Assembly: GCA_036378155.1 (NCBI GenBank)
Contig: DASUXA010000100.1
Span: forward strand, 1-43,175
Direction of reading: 5' to 3'
Origin: DASUXA01 sp036378155
GTDB taxonomy: Bacteria; Actinomycetota; Actinomycetes; Mycobacteriales; Micromonosporaceae
DNA: 43,175 nt
The notes below the pieces were generated by a model. It made no database searches, was not told the origin of the DNA, and saw only the letters and a program-made list of their open reading frames with translations. Positions 1 through 8,229 of the stretch are shown in pieces; positions within the stretch are counted from its first letter, which is position 1; every line of letters starts with the position of its first letter. The position numbers and the translations under genes were made by a program.

Positions 1-76
1 GAACCCGGAAGCTAAGCCCTCCAGCGCCGATGGTACTGCACCCGTGAGAGTGTGGGAGAGTAGGACGCCGCCGGAC
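1..76 (+). rRNA. rrf: 5S ribosomal RNA, 3' portion (cut by window start)
   Basis: The first bases match the 3' two thirds of an actinobacterial 5S rRNA: the loop segment GAACCCGGAAGCTAAGC, then CCGATGGTACTGC, GTGGGAGAGTAGGACG and the 3' terminal stem strand ending near CCGGAC. The 5' part lies outside the window, so this is the promoter-distal end of an rRNA operon read on the plus strand. The exact 3' end (about 76) is estimated from the usual terminal stem. Confidence 0.95.
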
Positions 77-89
77 AAACAACCCACAA

Positions 90-132
90 TTTGAGGGCCG
101 CCCCCACACCAACAACGGGGGCGGCCCTCAAA
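90..132 (+). terminator. rRNA operon terminator hairpin
   Basis: A perfect 16-bp inverted repeat (90-105 with 117-132) encloses an 11-nt loop, starting 13 nt after the 5S gene. The stem is very GC-rich and flanked by AAA/TTT at its base. Position and strength fit the intrinsic terminator of the rRNA operon. Confidence 0.9.
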
Positions 133-180
133 CGCATCCACACCCCCACCGCAGAGCACGGTCAGGAAGGAAGTACCGCT

Positions 181-2325
181 GTGAACGGCTCATCACCGTA
201 CGACCGGCGTCGAGGCGACGACGGTCGCGGTGGCTCTCGACGCGGTGGACCGTCAGACGCCGGTGGCGGACGGTCGGGCGGCGAACGCAGCTACCGCGAC
301 CGTGGCGAGGGCCGCCGCGACGACCAGGGCGGTTTCCGTCGCGATGACCGAGGCGGTTTCCGCCGCGACGAAGGACGACAACACCGCTCGGACAACGGGC
401 GCGGGTTCGGCGGTGACCGGGGCGGCGCCGGTCGTGACGACCGGGGCGGTCCGCGGCGCGGCCAAGGCGGCGCCCGTCGCGAGGATTGGGGTGGCGCGCG
501 CGGCGGCCAGGGCGACCAGCGAGTTTGGCGGGAGCGCGACGGTGACCCACGCCGCGACGAGCCGCCCCGAGGAGAGCCGCGCGATCGCGGTTGGCAGGGC
601 GACCGTGGCGGGCGCCAGGACTGGCGTGGCTCCGCGGGGTCGCAGCGCCGAGGCGGGGAGCCGGGGGAAGGCTCCGGGTACGGGCGAGGACCGCGCGACA
701 GTGGCGGCTATCGCGGCGGAGGCTTCGGCGACCGCGACCGCGATCGTTACCGCGACGGGGACCGTGATCGTTACCGCGACGGGGATCGCGACCGCGATCG
801 TTACCGCGACGGGGATCGGGACCGGAGCCGAGATCTCGGCGACCGTGATCGCGACCGGCGCGGCGGGTACGCGTCGGGGGACCGTGGGCGGGGCGCGGAG
901 CGTCGCGGCGGGTACCCGCCGAGAGATCGTGACGGACAGCGGTACCGCGCCGATCGGGAGCGCCCCCGTTACGGTGATGGACCGGGCCCGTCCGACGACA
1001 GGCGCGGCGCGGGTGACTTCGGCCGGTCGGAGCAGCCACGGCGGTGGGACAGCGGCGACCGGGAACCGTTCCGGCGCGACCGCGACGCGACTCGCGGCGA
1101 CCGGTCGCCGCGCAGCGGCGACCAACGCGACCGGCGTAGCCGCGACGACCGCGACCGGGAGTGGCGTCCGCGTCAGGACCGCGACCGGGAGTGGCGTCCG
1201 CGTGAGGACCGCGATCGGGCGCCGCGTCGCGACAGTGGCGATCGGGCGCCGCGCCGCGACGGTGGCGACCGGCAGCGGTCGTACCAGCGGGACTATCGCA
1301 GCGAGGAGCGGCGGGACCGCGGCGAGCGTCCCGGCGTGCGGCGGGATCGCGAGGCGCCGCGGCGGGACGGCGGTACCGAATCGGGTCGCGCCGAGCATGT
1401 CGAGCGGCAGGCGAGCGTCGAACGCGGTCCGGAACTGCCCGACGACATCAAGGCGAGCGACCTCGACCATGAGGTACGCGACGAGCTGCGGGCGCTTGCC
1501 CGTTCGGTGGCGGACACCGTCGCCCGCCACCTGGTCGCGACCGGTCGACTGATTGACGAGGATCCGTCCCTCGCCCTGGCTCACGCGCTCGCCGCGCGTC
1601 GGTCCGCGTCGCGGATCGGCGTGGTCCGCGAAGCGGTGGGGCTCGCCGCGTACCACGCGGGCGAGTGGCAGACCGCGATCAGCGAGCTGCGCGCCTACCA
1701 CCGGATCACCGGGCGACAGAGCCACTTGGCGGTGCTCGCCGACGCGGAGCGGGCGCTGGGCCGCCCGGAGCGCGCGGTCGACATGTACCGCACCGCCGAT
1801 CGCGCCGCGTTGAGCAGCGAGGAAGCGATCGAGCTGCTCATCGTGGCGGCAGGGGCGCGAGGCGACCTGGGTCAACACGACGCGGCGGTCGCCATGCTCC
1901 AGGTACGCGAACTGGCGGCGGACGGGCCGTGGGCGGCGCGGCTGCGGTACGCGTACGCCGACGCGCTGCTGCGCGTGGGTCGCCGCGACGAGGCCCGTGA
2001 ATGGTTCGCGCGCGCCTTGGACGCCGACGAGGACGGCGCGACCGACGCGGCGGAGCGACTCCTGGAACTCGACGGCGTCAGCCTTGAGGACGACGACCTC
2101 GACGAACCCGGCGACAACCTGAACGAGTCCGGCGACGACCTCGACGAGGACGACCGCCACGACGACACCGACGACGACCCCGACGAGGACGACGACGCCG
2201 CGCACAGCGACGACGAGGATCGCGCCGACGACGAGCGCGACGGCGGGAGCCCCACCAACGACGGGGACGACGGTGCCGGCGAGACGATCGACGCGGAACG
2301 GTCCGGGGAGGACGGGGCGGCGTGA
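181..2325 (+). CDS. TPR-repeat protein with long Arg/Asp/Gly-rich disordered N-terminus
   Basis: The predicted protein has 714 residues. GTG 181 is chosen because AGGAAGGAAG lies just upstream; open frame 5' of it runs into the rRNA terminator. Residues about 1-415 are low complexity, dominated by R, D and G with RRGG, RDRD and DRYRDGD runs, and resemble RGG/RD-type disordered RNA-binding segments. Residues about 419-632 form a helical repeat domain of TPR type (AVGLAAYHAGEWQTAI, AERALGRPERAVDMY, ADALLRVGRRDEAREWF). Residues about 633-714 are an almost purely acidic tail. It overlaps the HAD gene by 4 nt. The position equals that of Rv1691, a TPR-like protein upstream of the HAD phosphatase. 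Molecular function is unknown; RNA or ribosome association is only suggested by composition. Confidence 0.85.
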   Translation: MNGSSPYDRRRGDDGRGGSRRGGPSDAGGGRSGGERSYRDRGEGRRDDQGGFRRDDRGGFRRDEGRQHRSDNGRGFGGDRGGAGRDDRGGPRRGQGGARREDWGGARGGQGDQRVWRERDGDPRRDEPPRGEPRDRGWQGDRGGRQDWRGSAGSQRRGGEPGEGSGYGRGPRDSGGYRGGGFGDRDRDRYRDGDRDRYRDGDRDRDRYRDGDRDRSRDLGDRDRDRRGGYASGDRGRGAERRGGYPPRDRDGQRYRADRERPRYGDGPGPSDDRRGAGDFGRSEQPRRWDSGDREPFRRDRDATRGDRSPRSGDQRDRRSRDDRDREWRPRQDRDREWRPREDRDRAPRRDSGDRAPRRDGGDRQRSYQRDYRSEERRDRGERPGVRRDREAPRRDGGTESGRAEHVERQASVERGPELPDDIKASDLDHEVRDELRALARSVADTVARHLVATGRLIDEDPSLALAHALAARRSASRIGVVREAVGLAAYHAGEWQTAISELRAYHRITGRQSHLAVLADAERALGRPERAVDMYRTADRAALSSEEAIELLIVAAGARGDLGQHDAAVAMLQVRELAADGPWAARLRYAYADALLRVGRRDEAREWFARALDADEDGATDAAERLLELDGVSLEDDDLDEPGDNLNESGDDLDEDDRHDDTDDDPDEDDDAAHSDDEDRADDERDGGSPTNDGDDGAGETIDAERSGEDGAA
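742..815 (+). repeat. in-frame 20-nt direct repeats (three copies)
   Basis: Three identical 20-nt copies at 742-761, 766-785 and 796-815 encode the DRYRDGD units of the disordered N-terminus. Spacings of 24 and 30 nt keep the frame. This looks like slippage- or recombination-driven expansion of a low-complexity coding segment. Confidence 0.85.
1147..1206 (+). repeat. in-frame 30-nt tandem repeat (two copies)
   Basis: Two adjacent 30-nt units (1147-1176 and 1177-1206) differ at the last bases and encode DREWRPRQDR/DREWRPREDR. They lie in the disordered region of the TPR protein. Confidence 0.85.
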
Positions 2326-3326
2326 GCGGTACCGTCGTCGACCGGTACGACCTGGTCGTGCTCGACCTCGACGGGGTGGTGTACCTGGGGGAGCAGCCGA
2401 TCCCGGGTGCCGCGCCGGCGGTGTCCGCCCTGCTCGACCGGGGTAAGCCGGTCATCTTCGCGACGAACAACGCGTCCCGTACCCCGGCTGAGGTCGCCAC
2501 CCTGCTCGTCGGGCTCGGCGTCCCGGCGACCGCTGACCAGGTGTTCACCTCGGCGCAGGCATCGGCCCGGGAACTGGCGCGTCGCCTGCCCGCCGGCAGC
2601 CCCGTCCTCGTGGTCGGGGCGCCCGCGTTGGCGACCGAAGTGACCGCGGTCGGACTGCGTCCGGTGTACCGGGCGGCTGACGATCCGGTCGCGGTCGTGC
2701 AGGGGTACGCGGCGGATGTCGGCTGGTCGCACCTGGCTGAGGCGTGTCTGGCGGTACGGGCGGGCGCGTTGTGGCTGGCCACCAACGTCGACCGGACGCT
2801 GCCGTCGCCCCGTGGACCGCTGCCCGGAAACGGGTCGCTCGTCGCTGCGCTCGCCACGGCCCTGGGACGCCAGCCCGATGCGGTGGTCGGCAAGCCCGGA
2901 CCCGACCTGTTCGCCCGCGCCGCCGAACAGGCGGGCGCGCGCGACGCGCTGGTGGTCGGCGACCGGCTCGACACCGACATGGTGGGCGCGGCTCGGGCCG
3001 GTATGGACCGGCTGCTCGTCCTCACCGGCGTGGCGAGCGCGGCGGATCTGCTTCTCGCACCCGCGGACCAGCGCCCCACCCATGTCGGCGCGGACCTCGG
3101 CGCGCTGTCCATGGTGGACTGCGAGCTACGGGTACCGTCCGCCGTCGATTCGGGCTGGCGGGTCCGTCGGGACGGGAACGAACTGCTGCTCAGCGGGCAG
3201 GGAGACGCCGTGGCGGCGCTGCGCGCGCTGTGTACCGCCTCGTGGGCGGGGACCCCGACGGCGACGGTGACCGCGACCACCCCGGAGGCGAAGGCGGCGC
3301 TGACCGCGCTCGGCCTGACCGGGTGA
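2322..3326 (+). CDS. HAD-IIA family phosphatase (NagD/pNPPase-like)
   Basis: This 334-residue protein is a haloacid-dehalogenase superfamily IIA hydrolase. Visible motifs: DLDG with nucleophile D15 and acid/base D17 (motif I), TNN at 48-50 (motif II), K191 in GKPGPDLF (motif III) and GDRLDTD at 213-219 (motif IV, Mg2+ acids). The cap region between motifs II and III fits the NagD/4-nitrophenylphosphatase type, which dephosphorylates small phosphorylated metabolites in the cytosol; the substrate cannot be told from sequence. About 90 residues after motif IV form an extra C-terminal segment. GTG 2322 overlaps the preceding stop by 4 nt, so the gene is probably translationally coupled to the TPR gene. 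It corresponds in position to Rv1692. Confidence 0.93.
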   Translation: MSGTVVDRYDLVVLDLDGVVYLGEQPIPGAAPAVSALLDRGKPVIFATNNASRTPAEVATLLVGLGVPATADQVFTSAQASARELARRLPAGSPVLVVGAPALATEVTAVGLRPVYRAADDPVAVVQGYAADVGWSHLAEACLAVRAGALWLATNVDRTLPSPRGPLPGNGSLVAALATALGRQPDAVVGKPGPDLFARAAEQAGARDALVVGDRLDTDMVGAARAGMDRLLVLTGVASAADLLLAPADQRPTHVGADLGALSMVDCELRVPSAVDSGWRVRRDGNELLLSGQGDAVAALRALCTASWAGTPTATVTATTPEAKAALTALGLTG

Positions 3327-3333
3327 CGCCGTA

Positions 3334-3672
3334 CTACATCAGCTTGCGCAGTTTGATCAGGTCGAACGGGCTCGCGCTGACCTTCAGCCGACCGGACATC
3401 CAGGTCTTGAAGAAGTCGAGCTGACCGGACACCATCGCCAGCAGGTCGTCGCTGGTCGTGGTCAGCCGCATCTTCGCTCGCGGGTCGTCGCCGTCGGTGA
3501 GGTCGCGGATCTGCCCGTCGACGAAACGTCCGTGGAACGACACACCGAGATCGTCGAGGGTGACCGCGATGGGACGGTCGAGGCTGAGCCGCCCGTTGAT
3601 CTCGGCGGCATTCGCCGCCATGCGGTCCGCGAGCTCCTTCAACGCCTCCCGGCACTCCTCCACGGTCGCCAT
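3334..3672 (-). CDS. SCP2 sterol-carrier-domain protein
   Basis: This small soluble protein (112 residues from ATG 3672) has the single SCP2 fold of bacterial sterol-carrier-like proteins: an N-terminal helix, a beta sheet (ITVTLDDLGVSFHGRF-like strands) and the C-terminal helix ending in FDLIKLRKLM. Such domains bind hydrophobic ligands; the ligand here is unknown. The frame extends to an ATG at 3690, but 3672 is preferred because a TACCGT -10-like hexamer lies 6 nt upstream, which suits a leaderless transcript, and neither ATG has a good Shine-Dalgarno sequence. The gene is convergent with the HAD gene (7-nt gap) and divergent from the next gene. Confidence 0.85.
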   Translation of the reverse strand: MATVEECREALKELADRMAANAAEINGRLSLDRPIAVTLDDLGVSFHGRFVDGQIRDLTDGDDPRAKMRLTTTSDDLLAMVSGQLDFFKTWMSGRLKVSASPFDLIKLRKLM

Positions 3673-3678
3673 GTAGGG

Positions 3679-3684
3679 ACGGTA
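3679..3684 (-). promoter_or_regulatory. putative -10 of SCP2 gene (leaderless)
   Basis: Read on the minus strand the hexamer is TACCGT (TAnnnT type), followed by 6 nt and then ATG 3672. That places transcription start at or beside the start codon. No clear -35 is visible. Confidence 0.35.
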
Positions 3685-3711
3685 CCGCATGGACCGGGTG
3701 CCGCCGCCCGG

Positions 3712-3717
3712 TAGCGT
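3712..3717 (+). promoter_or_regulatory. putative -10 upstream of phasin-like gene
   Basis: TAGCGT lies in the divergent intergenic region, about 50 nt before ATG 3769. The same hexamer precedes pyrG. No convincing -35 is visible. Confidence 0.35.
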
Positions 3718-3768
3718 GGCATGCGGAAACCTGTCGGGTTGCGGGGGCGGCGGAAGGAGAGACGGGGA

Positions 3769-4380
3769 ATGCAGCGGGATGCGTGGCGGTCCTACCTGGG
3801 GCTGGCGCTCGGGCTGACCGAACAGTCACGGAAGAAGGCGACGCAGGTCGCCAAGGCGTTGGTGGGCAGGGGCGGCGTGACCGCCGAGCAGGTGCAGACT
3901 ATGGCCGAGGAACTGCTGCGGGTCGGTTCGGCTAACCGGGACGCGGTCGTGCAGGTGGTCCGCGCCGAGTTGGACAACGCGCTGCAGCGCGTCGGGCTGG
4001 TCCGCGCCGAAGAGGTCGAGCAGCTCAACGCACGGGTACGGGATCTGGAACTCCAACTGCGCCGGGCCGAGCAGGCAGCTGGACAGCCGGCGGCGGCTGA
4101 GCCCGGTACCGCTGCCGAGCGTGCCGCCGAGCCCGCGCCGCCGACCGTGGTGAAGAAGGTCGCGAAGAAGGCGGTGAAGAAGGCGCCCGCCACCCCGGCT
4201 GCCACCGCCGAGGCACCGGCTGCGCAGCCAGCCGTCCCGGCCGCGAAGAAGGCTGCCAAGAAGGCGGTCGCCAAGAAGACGGCGAACAAGGCGGCGCCGG
4301 CGGCGGAGCAGTCGACGCCCGAGGCAGCCAAGAAGGCCACCGTCGTCAAGAAGGCCACCCGTGGGCGGGTACAGCCGTGA
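3769..4380 (+). CDS. phasin-like coiled-coil protein with Lys/Ala-rich (histone H1-like) tail
   Basis: Start ATG 3769 has GGAAGGAG at optimal spacing and gives 203 residues. Residues 1-75 (WRSYLGLALGLTEQSRKKATQ...) resemble the domain annotated as polyhydroxyalkanoate-synthesis-regulator phasin in actinobacteria. Residues about 75-110 are heptad-like (VEQLNARVRDLELQLRRAEQ) and probably coiled coil. From about 120 to the end the protein is A/P/K-rich with repeated KKAxKKA units, like the C-terminal tails of histone H1 or mycobacterial HupB/Lsr2-associated proteins, and should bind nucleic acid or other polyanions. It overlaps the next gene by 4 nt and starts the tlyA-nadK-recN run. Function is unproven; there is no PHA gene nearby. 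Confidence 0.85.
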   Translation: MQRDAWRSYLGLALGLTEQSRKKATQVAKALVGRGGVTAEQVQTMAEELLRVGSANRDAVVQVVRAELDNALQRVGLVRAEEVEQLNARVRDLELQLRRAEQAAGQPAAAEPGTAAERAAEPAPPTVVKKVAKKAVKKAPATPAATAEAPAAQPAVPAAKKAAKKAVAKKTANKAAPAAEQSTPEAAKKATVVKKATRGRVQP

Positions 4381-4565
4381 CCGAACCGGTCGACTCCACT
4401 GTGGAGCCGGCGGCCCAGGCGGGCCGTACCGGCGATCCGGGCGTCGACGCCGCGCTGGAGACGCTCGACGCGTCCGAGGGCCGACCGCTGGCCGAGCAGG
4501 TCGCCGCGTACCAGCGGGTACACGAGGCGCTGCAAGCCACCCTCGCGCAGATCGACGAGGGCTAG
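4377..4565 (+). CDS. small conserved actinobacterial protein upstream of tlyA (Rv1693-like)
   Basis: The product has 62 residues, starting at GTG 4377, which overlaps the previous stop (GTGA). The N-terminal half is acidic and unstructured; the C-terminal half is helical (LAEQVAAYQRVHEALQATL). A small protein of this size and pattern precedes tlyA in mycobacteria (Rv1693) and many other actinobacteria, which argues that it is a real gene. No function is known. Confidence 0.8.
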   Translation: MTEPVDSTVEPAAQAGRTGDPGVDAALETLDASEGRPLAEQVAAYQRVHEALQATLAQIDEG

Positions 4566-4571
4566 CCGGCG

Positions 4572-5383
<812 letters not shown>

Positions 5384-5387
<4 letters not shown>

Positions 5388-6268
5388 GCCGGGCCGCGTT
5401 GCTGGTGACGCACACGGGGCGACGACTGAACATGGAGCACGCCCGCACGGTCGCCGCCGACCTGGGCGCGGCCGGGTTCGAGGTACGAGTCGTCGCCGAC
5501 GAGGCGGACGACCTGCATCTGCCCGGCGTGGTGCCGGTGAGCGGCCCGCACGCGGCGGACGGTACCGAGATCGTGGTCGCCCTCGGCGGCGACGGGACCC
5601 TGCTGCGCGCCGCGGAATTGGCGCGACCGGTCAAGGTACCGCTGCTCGGCATCAACCTCGGCAAGGTCGGTTTCCTCGCCGAAGCGGAGGTCCACGACCT
5701 GGACCGCGCGGTGCGCGACGTGGTCGACCACACGTACGAGGTGGACGAGCGGCTCACCCTCGACGTCACGGTCGAGCACGACGGGCAGGTCACCGCCCAG
5801 TCCTGGGCGTTGAACGAGGTCAGCGTCGAGAAGGCGGCTCGGGAGCGGATGCTCGAACTGCTGCTCGACGTGGACGGTCGGCCGCTGTCGCGGTACGGGT
5901 GCGACGGAGTGGTGTGCGCCACGCCGACCGGCTCCACCGCGTACGCGTTCTCCGCCGGCGGTCCGGTCGTGTGGCCCGAGGTGGAGGCGCTGCTGCTCGT
6001 ACCGATCAGCGCCCACGCGCTGTTCAGCCGGGCGCTGGTGACCGCGCCCAGTTCCACCATCACGATCACGGTCGATCCGTACACCACCCGTGCGCTGCTG
6101 TGCTGCGACGGTCGACGGGTGTTCGACGTGGAGCCCGGCGCGCGGGTCACGGTGCGTCGCGGCAGTCTGCCGGTGCGGGTGGTGCGGCTGCATCCGCGAC
6201 CGTTCACCGATCGCCTGGTCGCCAAGTTCGCCCTGCCGGTGACCGGTTGGCGGGGCAACTCCGGCTGA
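5384..6268 (+). CDS. nadK: NAD kinase
   Basis: This 294-residue protein phosphorylates NAD to NADP in the cytosol. Diagnostic motifs are GGDGT at 68-72, followed by LLGINLGKVGFLAE, NEVSVEK in the middle, and the conserved CDGVVCATPTGSTAYAFSAGG segment that contacts NAD. Length is normal for actinobacterial PpnK. ATG 5384 overlaps the tlyA stop (ATGA), so tlyA and nadK are likely co-translated, as in mycobacteria. Confidence 0.97.
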
Positions 6269-6349
6269 CCGGGGCGGGTCGCGGCGGGCGGTGGGACGCC
6301 CGGTGTCCACAGCCCGTGGTGGCGACTGGCCTGTGTCGCACCTCGCCGC

Positions 6350-6355
6350 TACTGT
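6350..6355 (+). promoter_or_regulatory. putative -10 of recN
   Basis: TACTGT lies 8 nt before GTG 6364, at the spacing for a transcript starting on the start codon. No Shine-Dalgarno sequence is seen before that GTG, which supports leaderless expression. I saw no LexA-like GAAC-N4-GTTC box in the 95-nt gap. Confidence 0.4.
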
Positions 6356-6363
6356 CGGGCACT

Positions 6364-8121
6364 GTGCTGGAGGAGCTTCGCATCACCGGCCTGGGCGTCA
6401 TCGAGGACACCACGCTTCCGCTCAGCCCGGGGATGAACGCCATCACCGGCGAGACCGGTGCGGGCAAGACGATGGTCGTCACCGGCCTCGGGCTGCTGTT
6501 CGGCGGCCGTGCCGACGCCGGGCGGGTGCGCGCCCAGCCGGGCCGCGCGGTGGTCGAGGGCCGGTTGCGGCTGGCCGCCGACCAGGCTGCGGCGGTGCAC
6601 GCGCGGGTGGTCGACGCCGGTGCCGAGCCGGACGAGGACGGCACGTTGCTGCTGTCGCGCACCGTGACCGCCGAGGGGCGATCGCGTGCCCATGTGGGCG
6701 GGCGCGCCGTTCCGGTCTCCGTGCTCGCCGAGGTCGGTGAGCAGGTGGTCGCCGTGCACGGCCAGTCCGACCAGCTGCGCCTGTTGCGCCCGGCGGAGCA
6801 GCGCGCGGCGCTGGACCGGTTCGCCGGCGCGGACCACGAGAAGCTGCTGGCCGAGTTGCGCGAGCGGTACGCGCAGTGGCGCGCCGTCGAGGACGATCTG
6901 GCCGACCGGCGACGTAACGCCAGGCAACGCAACCAGGAAGCCGACCTGCTGCGGCTGGGCCTCGACGAGATCACCCGGATCGATCCGCAACCGGGCGAGG
7001 ACGAGGCGCTGCGCGAGGAGGCGCAGCGCCTGGAGCATGCCGAGGGGCTGCGCACCGCGGCCCAGATCGCGCACCAGGCGCTGGCCGGTTCGGTGGAGGT
7101 CGGCGACGACGCCGCCGACGTCGGGAGCCTGCTCGGCACGGCACGGCGCACGCTGGAAGCGCAGTCCTCGGTCGACCGGCTGCTCGGCGACCTGGCGGGG
7201 CGGCTCGCCGAGGTGAGCGCCCTGGTCGCCGACGTCGCCGCGGAACTCGGCGGCTACCTCGACTCGATCGACGCGGACCCGGCACGGTTGCAGGCGGTGT
7301 ACGAGCGTCGCGCCGCGCTGCGTGGGCTGACCCGCAAGTACGCCGAGGACATCGACGGGGTCATCGCCTGGGCGGACCGTGCCCGCACCCGGCTCGCCGA
7401 GTTGGACACCTCGGACGAGCTGCTCGAGGAGCTGGACCGGGAGCGGCAGCGGCTGGCCGGTGAGGTCGCCGAGCTGGCGGCGCGGGTGTCGGCGGCGCGG
7501 CGCGACGCCGCGGCGCGGTTCGCCGAGCAGGTCTCGGTCGAGCTGGCCGGGTTGGCGATGCCGCACGCACGAGTCGAGGTGGTGGTGGCGCCGCGGCCGG
7601 TGGGGCGGGGCGACCCGGTGCTGACGGTGGCGGGCGTGGAGTGCGGTGTCGGGCCGGACGGCGCCGACGAGGTGGAGTTGCGGTTGCTCGCCCACCCGGG
7701 CGCGCCGGCGCTGCCGCTGCAGAAGGGTGCCTCGGGTGGTGAGCTGTCCCGGGTGATGCTGGCGATCGAGGTGGTCTTCGCGGGCGCGGGCGGCCCGCCG
7801 ACGCTGGTGTTCGACGAGGTCGACGCCGGGGTGGGCGGTCAGGCGGCGGTGGAGATCGGTCGGCGGCTGGCCCGGCTGGCGCGTCGTCACCAGGTGCTCG
7901 TCGTCACCCACCTGCCGCAGGTCGCCGCGTTCGCGGACCGTCATCTGGTGGTCGCCAAGGACACCGGCGGTGCTGTCACCACCAGCGGGGTGCGTGTGGT
8001 GGAGGACACCGAACGCGCCCGCGAACTGGCCCGCATGCTCGCTGGGCTGCCCGATTCCGACCTGGGTATCGCCCATGCCGAGGAACTGCTCGCAGTCGCC
8101 GAGCGCGAAAAACGCCCATAA
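6364..8121 (+). CDS. recN: DNA repair protein RecN
   Basis: This 585-residue SMC-like ATPase acts in double-strand-break repair. Walker A GETGAGKT is at residues 29-36. A central coiled-coil arm (about 150-370) is rich in heptad-like L/A/R/E. The ABC signature ASGGELSR is near 456 and Walker B LVFDEVDAGVGGQ starts at 481. The H-loop segment VLVVTHLPQVAAFAD follows. GTG 6364 was chosen because it gives the conserved N-terminus (LEELRITGLGVIEDTTLPL), although 95 nt separate it from nadK and no SD is visible. Confidence 0.96.
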   Translation: MLEELRITGLGVIEDTTLPLSPGMNAITGETGAGKTMVVTGLGLLFGGRADAGRVRAQPGRAVVEGRLRLAADQAAAVHARVVDAGAEPDEDGTLLLSRTVTAEGRSRAHVGGRAVPVSVLAEVGEQVVAVHGQSDQLRLLRPAEQRAALDRFAGADHEKLLAELRERYAQWRAVEDDLADRRRNARQRNQEADLLRLGLDEITRIDPQPGEDEALREEAQRLEHAEGLRTAAQIAHQALAGSVEVGDDAADVGSLLGTARRTLEAQSSVDRLLGDLAGRLAEVSALVADVAAELGGYLDSIDADPARLQAVYERRAALRGLTRKYAEDIDGVIAWADRARTRLAELDTSDELLEELDRERQRLAGEVAELAARVSAARRDAAARFAEQVSVELAGLAMPHARVEVVVAPRPVGRGDPVLTVAGVECGVGPDGADEVELRLLAHPGAPALPLQKGASGGELSRVMLAIEVVFAGAGGPPTLVFDEVDAGVGGQAAVEIGRRLARLARRHQVLVVTHLPQVAAFADRHLVVAKDTGGAVTTSGVRVVEDTERARELARMLAGLPDSDLGIAHAEELLAVAEREKRP

Positions 8122-8210
8122 GTGACTTTCGGCGAGCACGACGTCCGACCCTGGCCTAGGGTGGTGCTCACCCTGGGGTAGGCATGTCGCCTGCGTCGCG
8201 TGACGCGAGG

Positions 8211-8229
8211 CGTGCCAGGATGGGGCACG
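8211..8229 (+). promoter_or_regulatory. hairpin holding the steA ribosome-binding site in its loop
   Basis: A perfect 6-bp inverted repeat (CGTGCC 8211-8216, GGCACG 8224-8229) abuts ATG 8230. Its 7-nt loop AGGATGG is the only Shine-Dalgarno-like sequence for steA. Folding would partly hide the start region. Structure is read from sequence; a regulatory role is inference. Confidence 0.45.

Noticed and set aside
253..2205. A 650-residue minus-strand frame and a 440-residue plus-strand frame over the TPR gene
   Set aside because: Both are by-products of the Arg/Asp/Gly repeat coding sequence; they show only A/T/R or V/A/P low complexity.
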